Shown one piece after another: positions 42,613-54,641 of a DNA stretch of 64,000 nt (the first letter of the stretch is position 1; every line of letters starts with the position of its first letter). This DNA comes from Kappaphycus alvarezii (Eukaryota > Rhodophyta > Florideophyceae > Gigartinales > Solieriaceae). The DNA is taken from contig NADL03000118.1 in the NCBI GenBank assembly GCA_002205965.3, positions 1 to 64,000 on the forward strand, in the 5' to 3' direction. The position numbers were made by a program, and so were the translations under genes. The notes under the pieces are model-generated. The model was given only the letters and a program-made list of their open reading frames with translations, searched no databases and was not told the origin of the DNA.

Positions 42613-43870
42613 TCACAGAGCGTACGAAAGTTTTTCAGAAATTAAATACGAATGCGGGTGGCCGGTGGAAACCTGTCGCGCCTGCATCACTTGGAGACTA
42701 AACGAAAAACGGGTAAAGAAATCGGAAGCTCCTGTTGAAGGGGGGATCCGCGACGGGAAGCACCGAAGGAAGAAAGGCGGCGGAAAAACCATTGCAGCCT
42801 TCACCCAAGGCGCCATAGATATCAATCTCGACGGGGCAGAGAAGTATATCGTTTTCGTCGCTGTAAGTGCGGTAATGGCGATTTTTTGGCGCTCTGCGAG
42901 TGCCACGGCAGCGCCTGCGGTAACCGCACTCGACGAGATGTGGCGGCCTGCAGACGGGTGGGCAACAGTAACTTCGACTCTGATATCGGTATTGTGAAGC
43001 CCATATGCCCCGGGAATGTAAATCCCCATTCGTAACGCGGGGGAATCGAATGCCAAGACGAGCTAGGAACCTGGTAGAGGAGCGGATGCTCAACGAGGGC
43101 AACGTTCCCAACTTCCTTACAGAAGCGAGCAAGACGTTGCGGAAGACGTGATGAAGACGATTCATTCCGGCTTCGTATTTGCAGTTCAACGCGTGTTGGA
43201 AGCTCAGATCTAAGACGGGTGCGACGTCGGCCGAGCGTCGAGAGCAGACCGCCCATTGAGAAGGAGAGGGAGGCCTGGAGCCACGCCCGATCCGGGCAGG
43301 ACAATTGCAAATGGTGGAACTCTTACATCCGCTTCTGGTCGAGGTTGGCGGTGAGTATCGCAGATAGAGTGTGGAGAAGAGTATGTAGCCAGTGCATGAC
43401 CTTAGACGCGTTCGCAAAGAAGCGTTGTAAGTGGAAAGCCAATTGGTAATCGTCCATATCACGAAGGGATTGAAGGATACGGTCAAAAGGGTTTGGCTGC
43501 CTGCGAAGAACTGGGAAACAAACGGGTCCGGGCCAATCGGAGATCCAGCACTGTGAAACCGGGGGTGTAAAAGGGGCAGGTAAGTGACAAAGGATGGTGG
43601 GGAGGGAAGAAGCCGTAAACTTGGGCCTTGGAAAGGTTGAGCTGGAACCCGAGTGGAACTCTTTAAAGCTGGATGAAACGAATAGCGGCGGCGGCTTGGG
43701 AACGAGGAAGGAAAATTTTACCGTCATCTGTATACCAGACATTCGGGGCAGGTGAGAACTTCTCCTGTAACGAGAGCAAGAGAGGATGAAGAGCCAGGAT
43801 AAAGAGCAAGGGACGAAGGGGATCACTTCGCTGAGTGCCTTATGAGCTACGGAAAAAGTAGGGCCGAGGT
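42613..43870 (-). pseudogene. LINE fragment with RT end and RLE domain
   Basis: The minus strand reads from 43870 down: RT block B-like GTQRSDPLRPLLFIL, then the catalytic YTDDG (about 43720-43735), a thumb region, and the knuckle region LSFQHALNCKY. The RLE-like block is GIYIPGAYGLHNTDIRVEVT with AERQKIAITALTATKT, and the C-terminus is LQVMQARQVSTG. This is the only LINE copy here retaining RT catalytic residues. It is split over at least four frames (42613-43056, 42698-43486, 42822-43310, 43323-43826). A related fragment lies at 3270-3455. Confidence 0.85.
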
Positions 43871-44506
43871 AAAGCTCTGCAGGAGCATTGGAACAAGAGT
43901 GTGACTACCGTACGAGACCTAGAGCGTACGTTTATACAGCCTCAAAAGGAATTGAAATCGTTGACAGCGTCAATCTAGACCAAAACGTGGTCCTGGAAAG
44001 GCGACGCACAGAAATAATTATTGCGTCTGTGCTGTTCGTGACGCCTACCCCGACCTGATGGTGCAAAAAGTAGGAGCTGAGGGCGAGGGAGGCTTTGTGT
44101 GCCGCGAGCCTAGAAATTTAGGTGTCGGGAATCCCAACAGCGATAGGACTGATTCCCCTACCTGGCTTCACCAGTGGAGTAAGACGGCCTCCGCTGAAAT
44201 ACAGGCGCGTTTGGTACCAAAATTATCGAATCCATTTCTGGAGGTATTTTTCAATCTTGAACTAATAATAAAGAATTATTTCCTTCTGTATTCTAGATAA
44301 GAGAAAAAAGACTACCAAATGTCTATTAGATCATCAAATGTACTCAAATTGAGTACATAGATGTATTCTATTGACTATAAATTTTTGCAGAAACGGAACA
44401 ATTAGAAATTTCAATTAATAATACTTCGAAATCATGCAAATTTTATAGGTTCTAATTATTCGTATCCAGCGTACAGTAGAAGAAATATTTTGCACTGTGC
44501 AAGGCC
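43871..44506. other. No certain gene; possible upstream LINE sequence
   Basis: May contain further 5' RT sequence of the minus-sense LINE, but I could not align motifs. AT-rich after 44230. Confidence 0.3.
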
Positions 44507-44618
44507 AATAAAGGGGGAAAATTGGTTTACTGCGAGTAATGGAAAGGTTGGGAGTCCTCTGTATTTGCTCTCGGAAAATTGGTTTGGTTTACTGCGAGTA
44601 ATGGAAAGGTTAATAAAG
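44507..44618 (-). mobile_element. T6 tail, internally duplicated, 7-bp TSD
   Basis: AATAAAG at 44507-44513 and 44612-44618 flanks two copies of GGTTTACTGCGAGTAATGG, each followed by AAAGGTT. The outer end is GGGGGAAAATTGG. The short TSD makes the boundaries tentative. Confidence 0.6.
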
Positions 44619-47600
44619 TCATCAATGGGTATTTAGAAAGTACTCACTTTATTCCAAATGTACCTAATTGAAGACAAATGTCGAATAGACACTAGATTTG
44701 AAATAAATACTTCCCACTTTCTTTGTAAGCTTTTTTCCTCACCTTGATGCATTAGTTAGACAGAGAATGACGCTTTACAGTTTTTAGATACGTCCGCACT
44801 GACCAGGACCTCAGGTTCTGCTAGACGGACGACTCCAGGCAATGGCTGAACCAATTGCCCACTCAAGCGAGAAAGGGACCGGAAGAAAATTCCACCACCT
44901 GAACCGAGGATTCAGGAGGCTTAAAAAACTCCAGCTGTAAGCAAAGAGGCTTACAGGAAGAGACGGCAACGGAGAGAACTCCGGACGAGCGAGCTTGACG
45001 ACCAGCCCGCAAGGCTGTGAAGACCGCAACCCCTCGCAGTCCGTCAAAATGACGGTTGGTTTGAGAGCGGCAGGGTAGGATAGACTTCGGAAACCTTGTT
45101 CAAATAGTAGAGCCTTAGTTACTATTTAGGATTCGAAAGGATTTCGAAAATTATCTCCTGGACTTTCAAAATTTAATTTTTGTAACTTACGAGGTTTCAA
45201 GTTCCATTCACATCCCCATTTGATACAGATTTCTCTTTCGTAAGATTTTAGGAAGTCTTACGAGAAATTGAGGCGCTTTTTATCTCCTAACTACTTCTCA
45301 CCATGGAGAGAAATATTTTTTGCTGTTCCTATCAAATTAATACCTCAGAATTTCTTTTGAAACTCAAACATTTGCGAATAAGTGTAATACAAGCAGTCGA
45401 GATACAATGGTAATTAAGTTTCCATAAAAATCATATCTCCCTCCTTCAGTCTTATGCAATAATGTACATTTAACATGAACTCTATACTGGGCTTAGCTGA
45501 TTTTAAAACGACTAACTAACCCCAAAATCAGCTGAATCAGTCAAAAGTAGTCCATCTAATTTAAAATCAATGAATCCGTCGAACTTAAAGTCCTTTTAGG
45601 AGAGTCCGTCTATATTTTCTCAAGCTATATTCTGTTGCGCAAAAATTATGAAAACGATGTGATGAAGTATTGATAACCTTACGTCAATGACTACAGCTAT
45701 TCTGATTCTTCCATATTTTGAGATCCATTTTTAGTTCCAATCGCATTTTCAATACATACAACAGTCTCTGAATCTAGCTTCCTAAGTATATTTTGAGTAA
45801 CGGTTCAAAGATACGCTACTAACTCACCGAATTTGTAGAGTTTTTTTCAATTTCTCACTTTGAGAAAAGGATCCGAAAAAAATTTATTCCTTCTTGAGTG
45901 TTATGATTATCCGTTGAAGAAATTTTGAACTTTTGTTTTAGTTATGGCAGTTTTGAAATTCTTCGGAAATCATTAAATATATATTGTATCATTTTCGAAA
46001 AGGTAACTTAATCCACGTACAATTTTGTGGGTGCCCTTCTCCGGTTGAACTTTTGCTTATAAAATTCTCAAAAATAAATATTTATGTTGCGAATAATTTG
46101 ACCCTGTTTACAATAGCATCGTAGTAGTATCCCTTTTCTGTACATTTTTATTGGCGTACTAAAATAACCAAAATTAAATTTTGGTTAATCTAATGAAATC
46201 TTATTATCTTTACTTCTAGAACCAACATGCCGAAGCTCTCATGAAAAAGCTTAAATATCTACAAATCATATTTAACACTTTTTTCTGCAAACTTATCATA
46301 TATATAATATATAAATAAAGCATGGCATATGAGTTTTTCAGTGAAAAAAGAAAATAAATCAAAAAGTAAGGTGATAATATGCTTCCTAATTCAGATTTAA
46401 ATTTTTTATTCAACTGAAGTTTTTGCTCATAAACATCGAGAACGATGCCTACAGCATGAGCTGCATTATTTTTTTCATTGGGGTACTATATAATTTATTG
46501 GAAAGCGAATTAATTTGAAGACTTCTGATATATTTTGAGGTAAATAACATACCTAATATACGCTGGCTCTAGAAAACTAACTGGAAAAATGTAGTTATGC
46601 ACACGATTATAAATTCTGATGGCTGTATTTGGTTCTGTGTCGATTTCAATTTTGTAATGATTATAAAATGAACGCACTATAAGCTTTTAGGACTAACATT
46701 TGCTATATTGAATATTTAATAAGATTAGATTGAAAGTACGAGCATTTGAATTTGTACGGTGAGCGATTTTTTGTCAATAAAATTTTTCTTTCACTTGCAA
46801 AATATTGAAAGCCAGCCCTTCTGTTTATCCAAGTGTCCTCACTTCAGATAAAAGTGCGAAGATTTTTGGTGTTTTTACTTTGTTTAAAGGAAGATAATTT
46901 CAAAATAATTTCCACAATCTCTCTGTATTGCTAAATTATTCATGTAGTCTTTTTCATTCTTTCCAAATGGTATAACTACCAAAAAAACCTTTACACTGTA
47001 TTCCTTATGGGGATAATTTTATTGGAAGTCTTTCGTACATTAGGGCGTTCAAACTTTGTCATATTAATATGGTGTGAGGTCATTTTTATTTGTTAGGACA
47101 TTGACATGAATGAGCAGAATTCTATCCACGTGCGCACTAGGATACCACAGTGAAAACAGCTTCTGTATGATTAAAATTATCGATTATCTTTCCTTCTATG
47201 AAGTAATATATTTCTGTCGTAGTTCTTACATTGACGCAGAGAAATTTAGAAAAAAATAAACGTTGATGCCATTTTATATTGAAAATTCCATGAACGGAGT
47301 CAATTGCACCTGTTGAATTTGAATAATTTTAGTTGTTTCTACTCCAAATTCACATAAGTACCAAGATATTCTTACTAAATATCTACAATCAAATATTTCA
47401 ATACTTCTGTTGACACCTCAATCTTTTTAAAATCTCAATTCGGACGATTTATAGAAATAAAAACCATGGTAAAACAAATATAAGCGCTAGATTTTAATTA
47501 AATTAAATGATATTTATGGATACAGAGCATTACTTTTTGCCTCGGTAACCTTGACAAATATGGCATAAAATATTACGTAGAGATTTAAAAATTTAAGCCA

Positions 47601-49860
47601 TGAAAATTTTATTTTTCGGGGCCCTTTAAAAGCCGTAAATTGACATAACATATATTTCGGGTATCCATAAAACCTACTATAAATACAAAAAAGTACACCT
47701 ATTTTCAGTTTAGGCAGAAATAAAGTAGCAAAAAGATAATAAGTTACTATGAAATGATAAAAACATGTAGACTATTTAAGCAAACTGTCCATGTTGACAT
47801 ATGTCTTCAATGCTTTTCTAGAGTACCAATCTTGAAGTAATAACGGAAATGAAGGACTAATAATGGGCACTATGAAGATTTTACATAGTGAAATTTCATA
47901 GCGGCCACAATTTCCGTATTCATTTTATTTGTATAGTATTAGTTATGGACTCAAGGGTATCGTAAATCACGGTTCAATACAAATGTGTCACTTTTGAAAA
48001 TTTTCAATGGCCCTTTAAAGTTTTATATATATTCAATGCACCACGTACAACTTATTCCACGTTTAGCAGCGACATAAAATTTAATTGTCTAAAAATGGCC
48101 TTTAAAACTTCATGAAGAGGAAAAAAGAAATTCATAGGTTATGATTGTTTTCGGATGGAGGCGAAAATACTCTATCAAGTCATTTCAATGGACGGGGGGA
48201 AATTTAGGGGAATTTATTATTTGGAATGTACTGTAATGTGATTTCTTGAAGTGAGGCCACATGTTCCATTAGGGACTGAGGTGAGTATGTGCGAGCTTAC
48301 AGAGTTCTGGCTTAGCAGCGTGGCAGCGTCACCTTAGAAAACGGGCCGGAGTCCGGCCAATGGAATGAATTGCAAAGCAAAGATTTATTTGCATATGTCA
48401 AAATGATCGTAAACTACGAAATTCTTTCTGGATTATTTTGCGTCACAATTATGGAAACCGATAGAGTCGTCTCACTAAGTATTACAAGCTTTTCACCATT
48501 CTCATCACATATAACTGAATTTGGAGCGTATGAAGGGATCAAATAATGCATTGACTGTGAAAAATGACACAGGATAATCTAGAGTTGATTATTTACCATA
48601 GCTGATTAAAGGCAAAAGGGATATTTTTTTCGAATTAGGCTCTTCTTTTGAGGACCCTGTTATTGCAAAGGAAGTAAATTAAATTTATTTCAATATAGTC
48701 TAATTTTGTTCAAGAATTTTATCGTACTCGAACACCTAAAAAATCCTATTTTTGATTTTTCGATGCCAGAAAGGTATGTAAAGATATTCCTGAACAGAAA
48801 TTAATCTAATCAATAAAAAAGGACACAATACATGATCCCCATTCTTATAACGAGATTTAAGAACTTGAAGATGCTTATTTCCGATCCGCAAGCCTATTAA
48901 CTTTGATCCCAGTTTCGGGTTCCCAAAGTATAACACGGGTAAATACAAAAACCATAAGCATAAGAAACGACATTTTTATGCAATTTTCTTGTAAAATAAA
49001 CTACAATACCGGTGGAATCAGTTGTATTTTGCTAAAGTAAAATCACATTTTCATTACTTCTGAAACATTTTCGTGGCTGACCTAAAATACTGGACACGAA
49101 AATAGCAACTTTCTTATCCTCAAAGCTATAAATCATATTCTCAACAACTGCAGTAGTTCGAATTTTCAGACAGGATAATCATTAGTCAAAGAGAACGGCT
49201 TAAAACTATTAATCATAGCGTTGATTAATGGAAATCACCATAAGGCCAATGAAATCAGAGATTGTGAAAATGGGCAATGTTCAACCTGCAAAGATGAAGT
49301 TCGTCATTTTTTATTTTTTTAAAGGGTCAAAAACGAGAATAAATGAAAGAATTGAGAAAATTGACTGGCTGAATGATTTTTACTGAATATTTTACTGGCA
49401 ATACCTTCAAGTCCGCAATGCATCGTTATTTACTGAAGATGAAAAGGGTGGTACAGTGTCCAATTAATTAAGTTTATTATTAAATTAGAAATTGTCTTAT
49501 TCTTTTTCCAATCTAAGCTACTTACAAGGTTCGATGAGGCTAATAATAATATACAATGTCTGAAGTCAGAGATTTTTAGCTTTATATGTTGATATGTAAA
49601 TGTTATGAAAGCAACGAGGAAAAACTTTCTTCATCTCGGAAATAGAACTTTGTAAAATTAGGATCAAATGGAAAAATGTAACTGCTTACTCAAAGAAGAT
49701 TCCGATGTTTTTCATAAACTTTGAAGCCAATATGTTACCTTTGAACAATGTTACCTTTGAACAATGATAAGTAGGAAACAATGACGTACGAGATAAGTGA
49801 AACTGGGTGAAATTATTAAATATTCTTTAACACTTTACAAAGAATAAAGTAGTTCCCTTA
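44619..49860. other. AT-rich, no gene seen
   Basis: Over 5 kb without a supported frame, RNA gene or repeat family. The only large frames are 60-80 codons and look random. No tandem satellite is obvious. Confidence 0.5.
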
Positions 49861-49926
49861 ACGTGATCTAAAGGGGAAACGTTTGGGTGTTTTACTGTTG
49901 GAAGATATTTCCGACGTGATCTAAAG
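49861..49926 (-). mobile_element. 40-bp T1 LINE tail with 13-bp TSD
   Basis: ACGTGATCTAAAG at 49861-49873 is repeated exactly at 49914-49926. The insert is only 40 bp (49874-49913): GGGAAACGTTTGGGTGTTTT, then ACTGTTGGAAGATATTTCCG. It sits in otherwise anonymous AT-rich DNA. Confidence 0.95.
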
Positions 49927-50764
49927 TGCTTCAGTTTTTATGGTACATACGTGAATATTAAATTCGGAACGGAAAATCGGAAATTTTCATTTCCAATTTG
50001 TTGCTCCAGAACATAGGAATCAAAGTTGATCTATGAAACCTGCACAGTTATTCGTTGAAAAGCTCCATCGAAAGAGAAAATCTGATAGTATGCGCGTATA
50101 GTATTATACGGAGATATTATAAATTGGATGCATATTGTATACCCAATTTATGGGACTTATGGATGCGAATACTGAGGCCGATTAATGTGCTGTCACATAC
50201 TGATCTTTATCGACACTAGATATTTCATCTCCATGTCTCCCAAATTTTGATGATGAATCTTTCACTTGGATAAAATTACCTTTCAATTTATCCATAATCA
50301 TGATAAATTAGGTGGAATTTCCGTCTAAAGATTTTAAAGAGTTGTTATTTTTCTCCACCGACTGTAAACTAACTTGGAGAATAAAAAATCGAGCGAAAGT
50401 ATCGTTGCAGTTTATTATTTGTAAATTTAAAGTTCTCCTTTGTATACATTAACCCAATTCGAGATGAATATACTATTCATCAACAGAAATATTAAAATCA
50501 TATCCAGACTCTCCACAATGATTGCTAGATATGAGAGTTGCGATTTAGAATTCTTTATTATCCCAAGTAACGCAAATGCACCCCTGACGCTTTCAGAACA
50601 AACTACCATTAAAATATGGAATCGAAACGACATCCTTCAAATATATTTCAGCATTCGCTCATTTTACAAGAATTATTAATTATCTCCCTTAGCGCTATTT
50701 GCTAACTGCTAATAGCTACAAATACAAGCATTTATATAATAATTCCGAAATTTCGTCCTACCTC

Positions 50765-50815
50765 GTCTATTTTAAACATTCATCTATTGTAAATAGATGA
50801 ATGTTTAAAATAGAC
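50765..50815. repeat. Perfect 24-bp fold-back at a LINE 5' junction
   Basis: Left arm 50765-50788 and right arm 50792-50815 are exact reverse complements around a 3-base loop (GTA). Half of the hairpin is target DNA, including the TSD; the other half opens the LINE insertion. Confidence 0.95.
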
Positions 50816-51765
50816 GGACAGAAGAAGCTAACAGACGCAATTCATATGGCTGCGCAAGAGGCCTTGCCGCTCGGAAACATCCGTACCCGCGCCTTCCGCG
50901 CTAGCATGTCCCTCCCCGGAGCCAAAGGCTGGGTCTACTGTGCACCCTGCCCAGGATTGGGGACGCACATCAAGAGCAAAGATTTCTTCGTGTGTTTCCA
51001 GTACTTTTGCCAAACCCCTTTATTCGCCCCAGGTACCCCTTGCCCAAAAGCAGGGTGTCCTGAAATGCTGGATATCTACGGGGACCACTTGCTACATTGT
51101 CGCATTGGCTGCGAGCGGAATACTCGCCACAACAACCAGGTGACTTTACTGGGGAAAGATCTCGCAAGAGCCGCCCGACGTCCTTCCATTGAACCTCGTT
51201 TACACTTCCAAAACAGGACAAGGCCGGATATCAGGGCGATGGGAGCCGTCGGTGGCACGGATTATTTCGACGTAACCTTTGTCAACCCGCTCGCTCCGTC
51301 CCACGCAAGAGCCAGGGCTTTCAACCCACTCACAAGCCTCAACGCAGCCCACGCAGAGAAGCAGCGGAAATACCAAGGGTTCCTTGCTGAACTGCCTGGG
51401 AGAAACAGGCTGGTTCCTGTTCCCATCTCAACGCTTGGAGGATGGCATCCGGCGGCGTTCTCCGTCGTCAAGGAACTCGCGAGAACTGTTGCCACTCGCG
51501 CAATGGAACGGTTTTCAAAGGTTAGATGCATTCTTGTACAGCGGCACTCCGCATTGACAGTAACCTCCAATGCTGCTTGTTTGCTGGCTGGCCTCCCCTC
51601 CACCTTCTGGTAGATTGGAGTGCCATCTACAGTTTTCGATGCATTGTACGGTTTCGCAAATGGCTTGGCCAATATACGGTATCTACGCTCCGGTACAAAT
51701 TTACTGGGTACCAACCCTTATATCTACCACAGTAAATTAACCCCCCTTTTCATTGTAAATAGATG
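50786..51765 (+). mobile_element. 5'-truncated T2 LINE insertion with 14-bp TSD
   Basis: ATTGTAAATAGATG at 50786-50799 is repeated at 51752-51765. Between them lie 952 bp: 16 bp of inverted target DNA, an open LINE C-terminal frame, and the T2 tail (GGCCAATATACGGTATCTAC, CTGGGTACCAACCC, TAAATTAACCCCCC). This copy ties tail T2 to its ORF. Confidence 0.93.
50801..51613 (+). CDS. LINE polyprotein C-terminus: zinc knuckle and RLE endonuclease
   Basis: A 270-codon open frame, truncated at the 5' end; the first five codons come from the inverted junction, so the true protein began further upstream. A thumb-like leader (LTDAIHMAAQEALPLG) precedes a CCHC knuckle, C81-X4-C86-X9-H96-X3-C100. Next comes RHNNQVTLLGKDLARAARRP and the RLE core: P142-D143-X13-D157-V (RPDIRAMGAVGG, then DYFDVTFVNPL) with Lys 187 (AEKQRKYQGF), consistent with PD-(D/E)XK nucleases of R2-like LINEs. 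The tail has PISTLGGWHPAAF and SNAACLLAGL. The domain is undamaged here, but there is no RT, so it is not autonomous. Confidence 0.85.
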   Translation: MFKIDGQKKLTDAIHMAAQEALPLGNIRTRAFRASMSLPGAKGWVYCAPCPGLGTHIKSKDFFVCFQYFCQTPLFAPGTPCPKAGCPEMLDIYGDHLLHCRIGCERNTRHNNQVTLLGKDLARAARRPSIEPRLHFQNRTRPDIRAMGAVGGTDYFDVTFVNPLAPSHARARAFNPLTSLNAAHAEKQRKYQGFLAELPGRNRLVPVPISTLGGWHPAAFSVVKELARTVATRAMERFSKVRCILVQRHSALTVTSNAACLLAGLPSTFW

Positions 51766-52713
51766 CAACCCGATTCTAGTATTGGTGGTTTACAGCATGG
51801 TAACCAAAGTTGAATCCCTCGAAGACTGTTTCGATATCGCTTAGACTGAAAGGCATGATGTGTAAAGTATAATCATAATAAAAAATCTTGAACATACGGA
51901 TAGCATTGTAGTGATATGCGTAAATGAAGCTCTGATAACTATGATAAAACAAAAAAGGGTACACACAAAGTCGTTATTGTTTCCTACTTTCTGTTGGTAA
52001 GGTTCTTTTTGAATATTTTCGTGAAAAATTGATAAATGAATGCAAATTTCACATGCTCTTCTGCATTCTGGCCAAGAAGGAGGGCACTGTGGGTTTCTTA
52101 CGAAAAAGATTATCTTTCAGGAATCTTTTATCTAGAACTTCCCGTCCATAAAATTTTACTTGAAATCAAATTATAGTATTTAGTATTTTCCTGCTACTTC
52201 AATAATATCCAGATAGTCTACATGAACTGAGTTTAAGACTTTCTCAGCGAGAGTTCAAATAAGTCGTGAAATAATTTCAAGGTCAGGCTCCAGCATTAAT
52301 GATGTCTGAAAGGGGGGACAAAGGGGCGTTTCTTTATTGATATACATGTATTGATTGGAACTCATTTGGAGTTGCAAATCTGAATGTCATAGTAAATTCA
52401 TGTACAAGAAATTTTATGTTGCAATAATTCAAAATAGGCGGCAGTTGTGACCCAAATCAACGAACAGTCGTGAGTGGACATGAAAGACGTCTGAAGCGAT
52501 GTGCTGTAGTAGTTTTAATTTCAATGCGTCTATCTAGAAAACTTTTGTATAAATCAAACATATCTTCCAAGACACGCAGTGCAAGCTGTACTGTCTAATG
52601 CCGCATGCATTCTCTCCTGCCTTGACCCGTCGATGTAGTCACAAGATCACGGAGGCGCAGGCCCATTTCTGTTTTCTCCTTTCCTTCTCTCCGAACTCCG
52701 TTTAGGTTCCTCC
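51766..52713. other. AT-rich, no gene seen
   Basis: No supported content. Confidence 0.4.
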
Positions 52714-52939
52714 GCTAGAAATGTCAGATGACGAAGGGGAAAGGTTTGGGTGTCATACTTTTGGAAGATATATCCGATCGATTCCATAGATTTCCAGACA
52801 ACCACAATCGACTCAAAAAGGGATGCAGACACAGTAATGGGGAAGGAATTACGTTCCCGAAAAGGCCACCTTCAGGCCAGCCTTCAAGCAGGCCGCATTG
52901 GACATGACGGTTGAGTAAACTACCCCATTATTCCCCCCT
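52714..52939 (+). repeat. T3 tail split by a nested T1 insertion
   Basis: CGCTAGAAATGTCAGATGAC plus GAAG ends at 52736. After the T1 copy the T3 tail resumes at 52914 with AGTAAACTACCCCATTATTC and CCCCC. The uninterrupted copy at 10460 confirms that the two halves belong together. Confidence 0.88.
52737..52913 (-). mobile_element. 177-bp T1 LINE tail nested in T3
   Basis: Minus-sense T1 from GGGGAAAGGTTTGGGTGTC to CCGCATTGGACATGACGG, covering the 3' UTR and the end of the ORF. At most a 2-bp duplication (AG) flanks it, unlike the 9-14 bp TSDs elsewhere, so the target was cut differently or bases were lost. Confidence 0.88.
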
Positions 52940-52967
52940 TCCAAGAGTAAAAAACCCAAACCTTTCC
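52939..52967 (+). repeat. T1 LINE tail, about 29 bp
   Basis: TTCCAAGAGTAAAAAACCC, then AAACCTTTCC, follows directly on the C-tract of the T3 tail. No TSD. Confidence 0.65.
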
Positions 52968-54641
52968 ACAATTTTAATGATTCGTGCATTTATATGATCT
53001 GTCAACCGTAGGTAAAATAGTTCTCGTATATGCGAAGCAATATTGATCGGGATGCAGCGCCTTACATGTCAAGGTAATTTGTTGGGCGTTCTCACACACT
53101 TTCTGTATATAACATCATTACGCAGGTAGCCACACAGAACGAAAATAAAACAAGAAATCATAGCAATGCTACAGACATGAGAAATTGCTGATGGCACCGA
53201 GCGACACTGCAATATTAAGATCCTCGTTGTCACGCACTTTGATCGTCATTCCATCGTCCTTTTCGACCTATATTTTTTCCAGTGACTAGACTACAACAGA
53301 ACTTTTGTCTCTTGTGAAGAATGTATTTTGGTGAGCTCAGCGTTGAGATTTCGTTTTTCGCCGATTTCCCCCGCCAATATTTTCAGATGGAACATTTCCT
53401 CTGTAGCTGAGATGTGGAAAACGGGGTAGCATGCTGTATATTGTTTTTTCACTATCCCCACTCAAATAATACAGTATTTTACTCTCTCCATCCTTGATGT
53501 AGCTAAATAGGCTTAAATTTACAATCCTGCAACTGTGGCCAGCCACGGGCACGCAACTCACTGGCGATGCTTCTGAGTTGGGAGTCGATAGTCGGATCCT
53601 TAATCGGATGCCTTTCTTTATCAAATTGCCCCATTTCTGTCTATTAAGTAAACGGAGACAGTGGGAGAACGGAAGCATTTTGGTCTCGACTTGAGCCCTA
53701 AACTGCTTTGCACAGCAGGTACTATCCAGAAGCATTAAACTACAGATAAAAATCGAACGGAAACGGTAGTGCAACCCAAAGGGGAGCAGGACAGCCACAA
53801 CTCAGAAAGTGTCACCCAGAAGGGATCAGCGGAACCACAATCTGGGTTAACGAACTCATACTATCTATCAGTAAAGCTATCTTACCGAACGGAGCTTGAT
53901 CACGCCAGCGGACCACACAACTCACGTCTAAATCTGGTTTATCCTCTTTATTGTAGAGGAACATAATCAGGTTGATTCAGACAGTGTCATGGATAACCTC
54001 ACTTCTTATCGCATTCTTTTATCGGACTAAATGGATTATAACCGTTTCCAGCAGCTTATATTTACTACTACGAGAATAGAGCCAATGACCAGTTAGATCG
54101 TTAATAAGATGAGTGAAACGTTCTGCACTGTCTTGGCGAGTCGTTCATTTGTATCAACACTACATCTGTTTATTTTTGGACGCCATATTTTGGTACGAGA
54201 ATCGACATTTTAAGACAAGGGGAAATCTTCTTTCCTAAAGTGAGGCCAGTTGTCACCTAAGGCAATACTTGAAGTGTATGTAAGTCTTTACTAGTGATCT
54301 TTGCAAAGTGGTTGATCCCTTGGTGTGGAGGCTTGCATCCACTATGCTTGATCCCCGAGTAAGTAGTGGCCTCATTTTGGGAAAGTGGGTAAAGTTTGGT
54401 TTCTTTTCCGCTGCAAGGCACAAGCGGAGGTTTGCAGGGAGGGAGGAGGCATATATATATGCTCTAATAACGAGTACGATAGGGCGCTTTTACAATACTG
54501 GCGTAAATCCGGCCGAAAACACAGTTTATTAGACAAAACAGCTACCGTAACGCGTCTTTGCATGAGGAAGGGTCGCATTCGTCACAAGGTCTCCAAATGA
54601 ACCTACACTCCAAATATTTAACTACCTAACCTTTTCCTCCT
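52968..54641. other. No gene seen
   Basis: The largest frame (53337-53798, minus) has no recognisable features. Confidence 0.35.

Noticed and set aside
44619-49860. Centromere-like region
   Set aside because: AT-rich and gene-free, but no satellite array or other positive evidence is visible.
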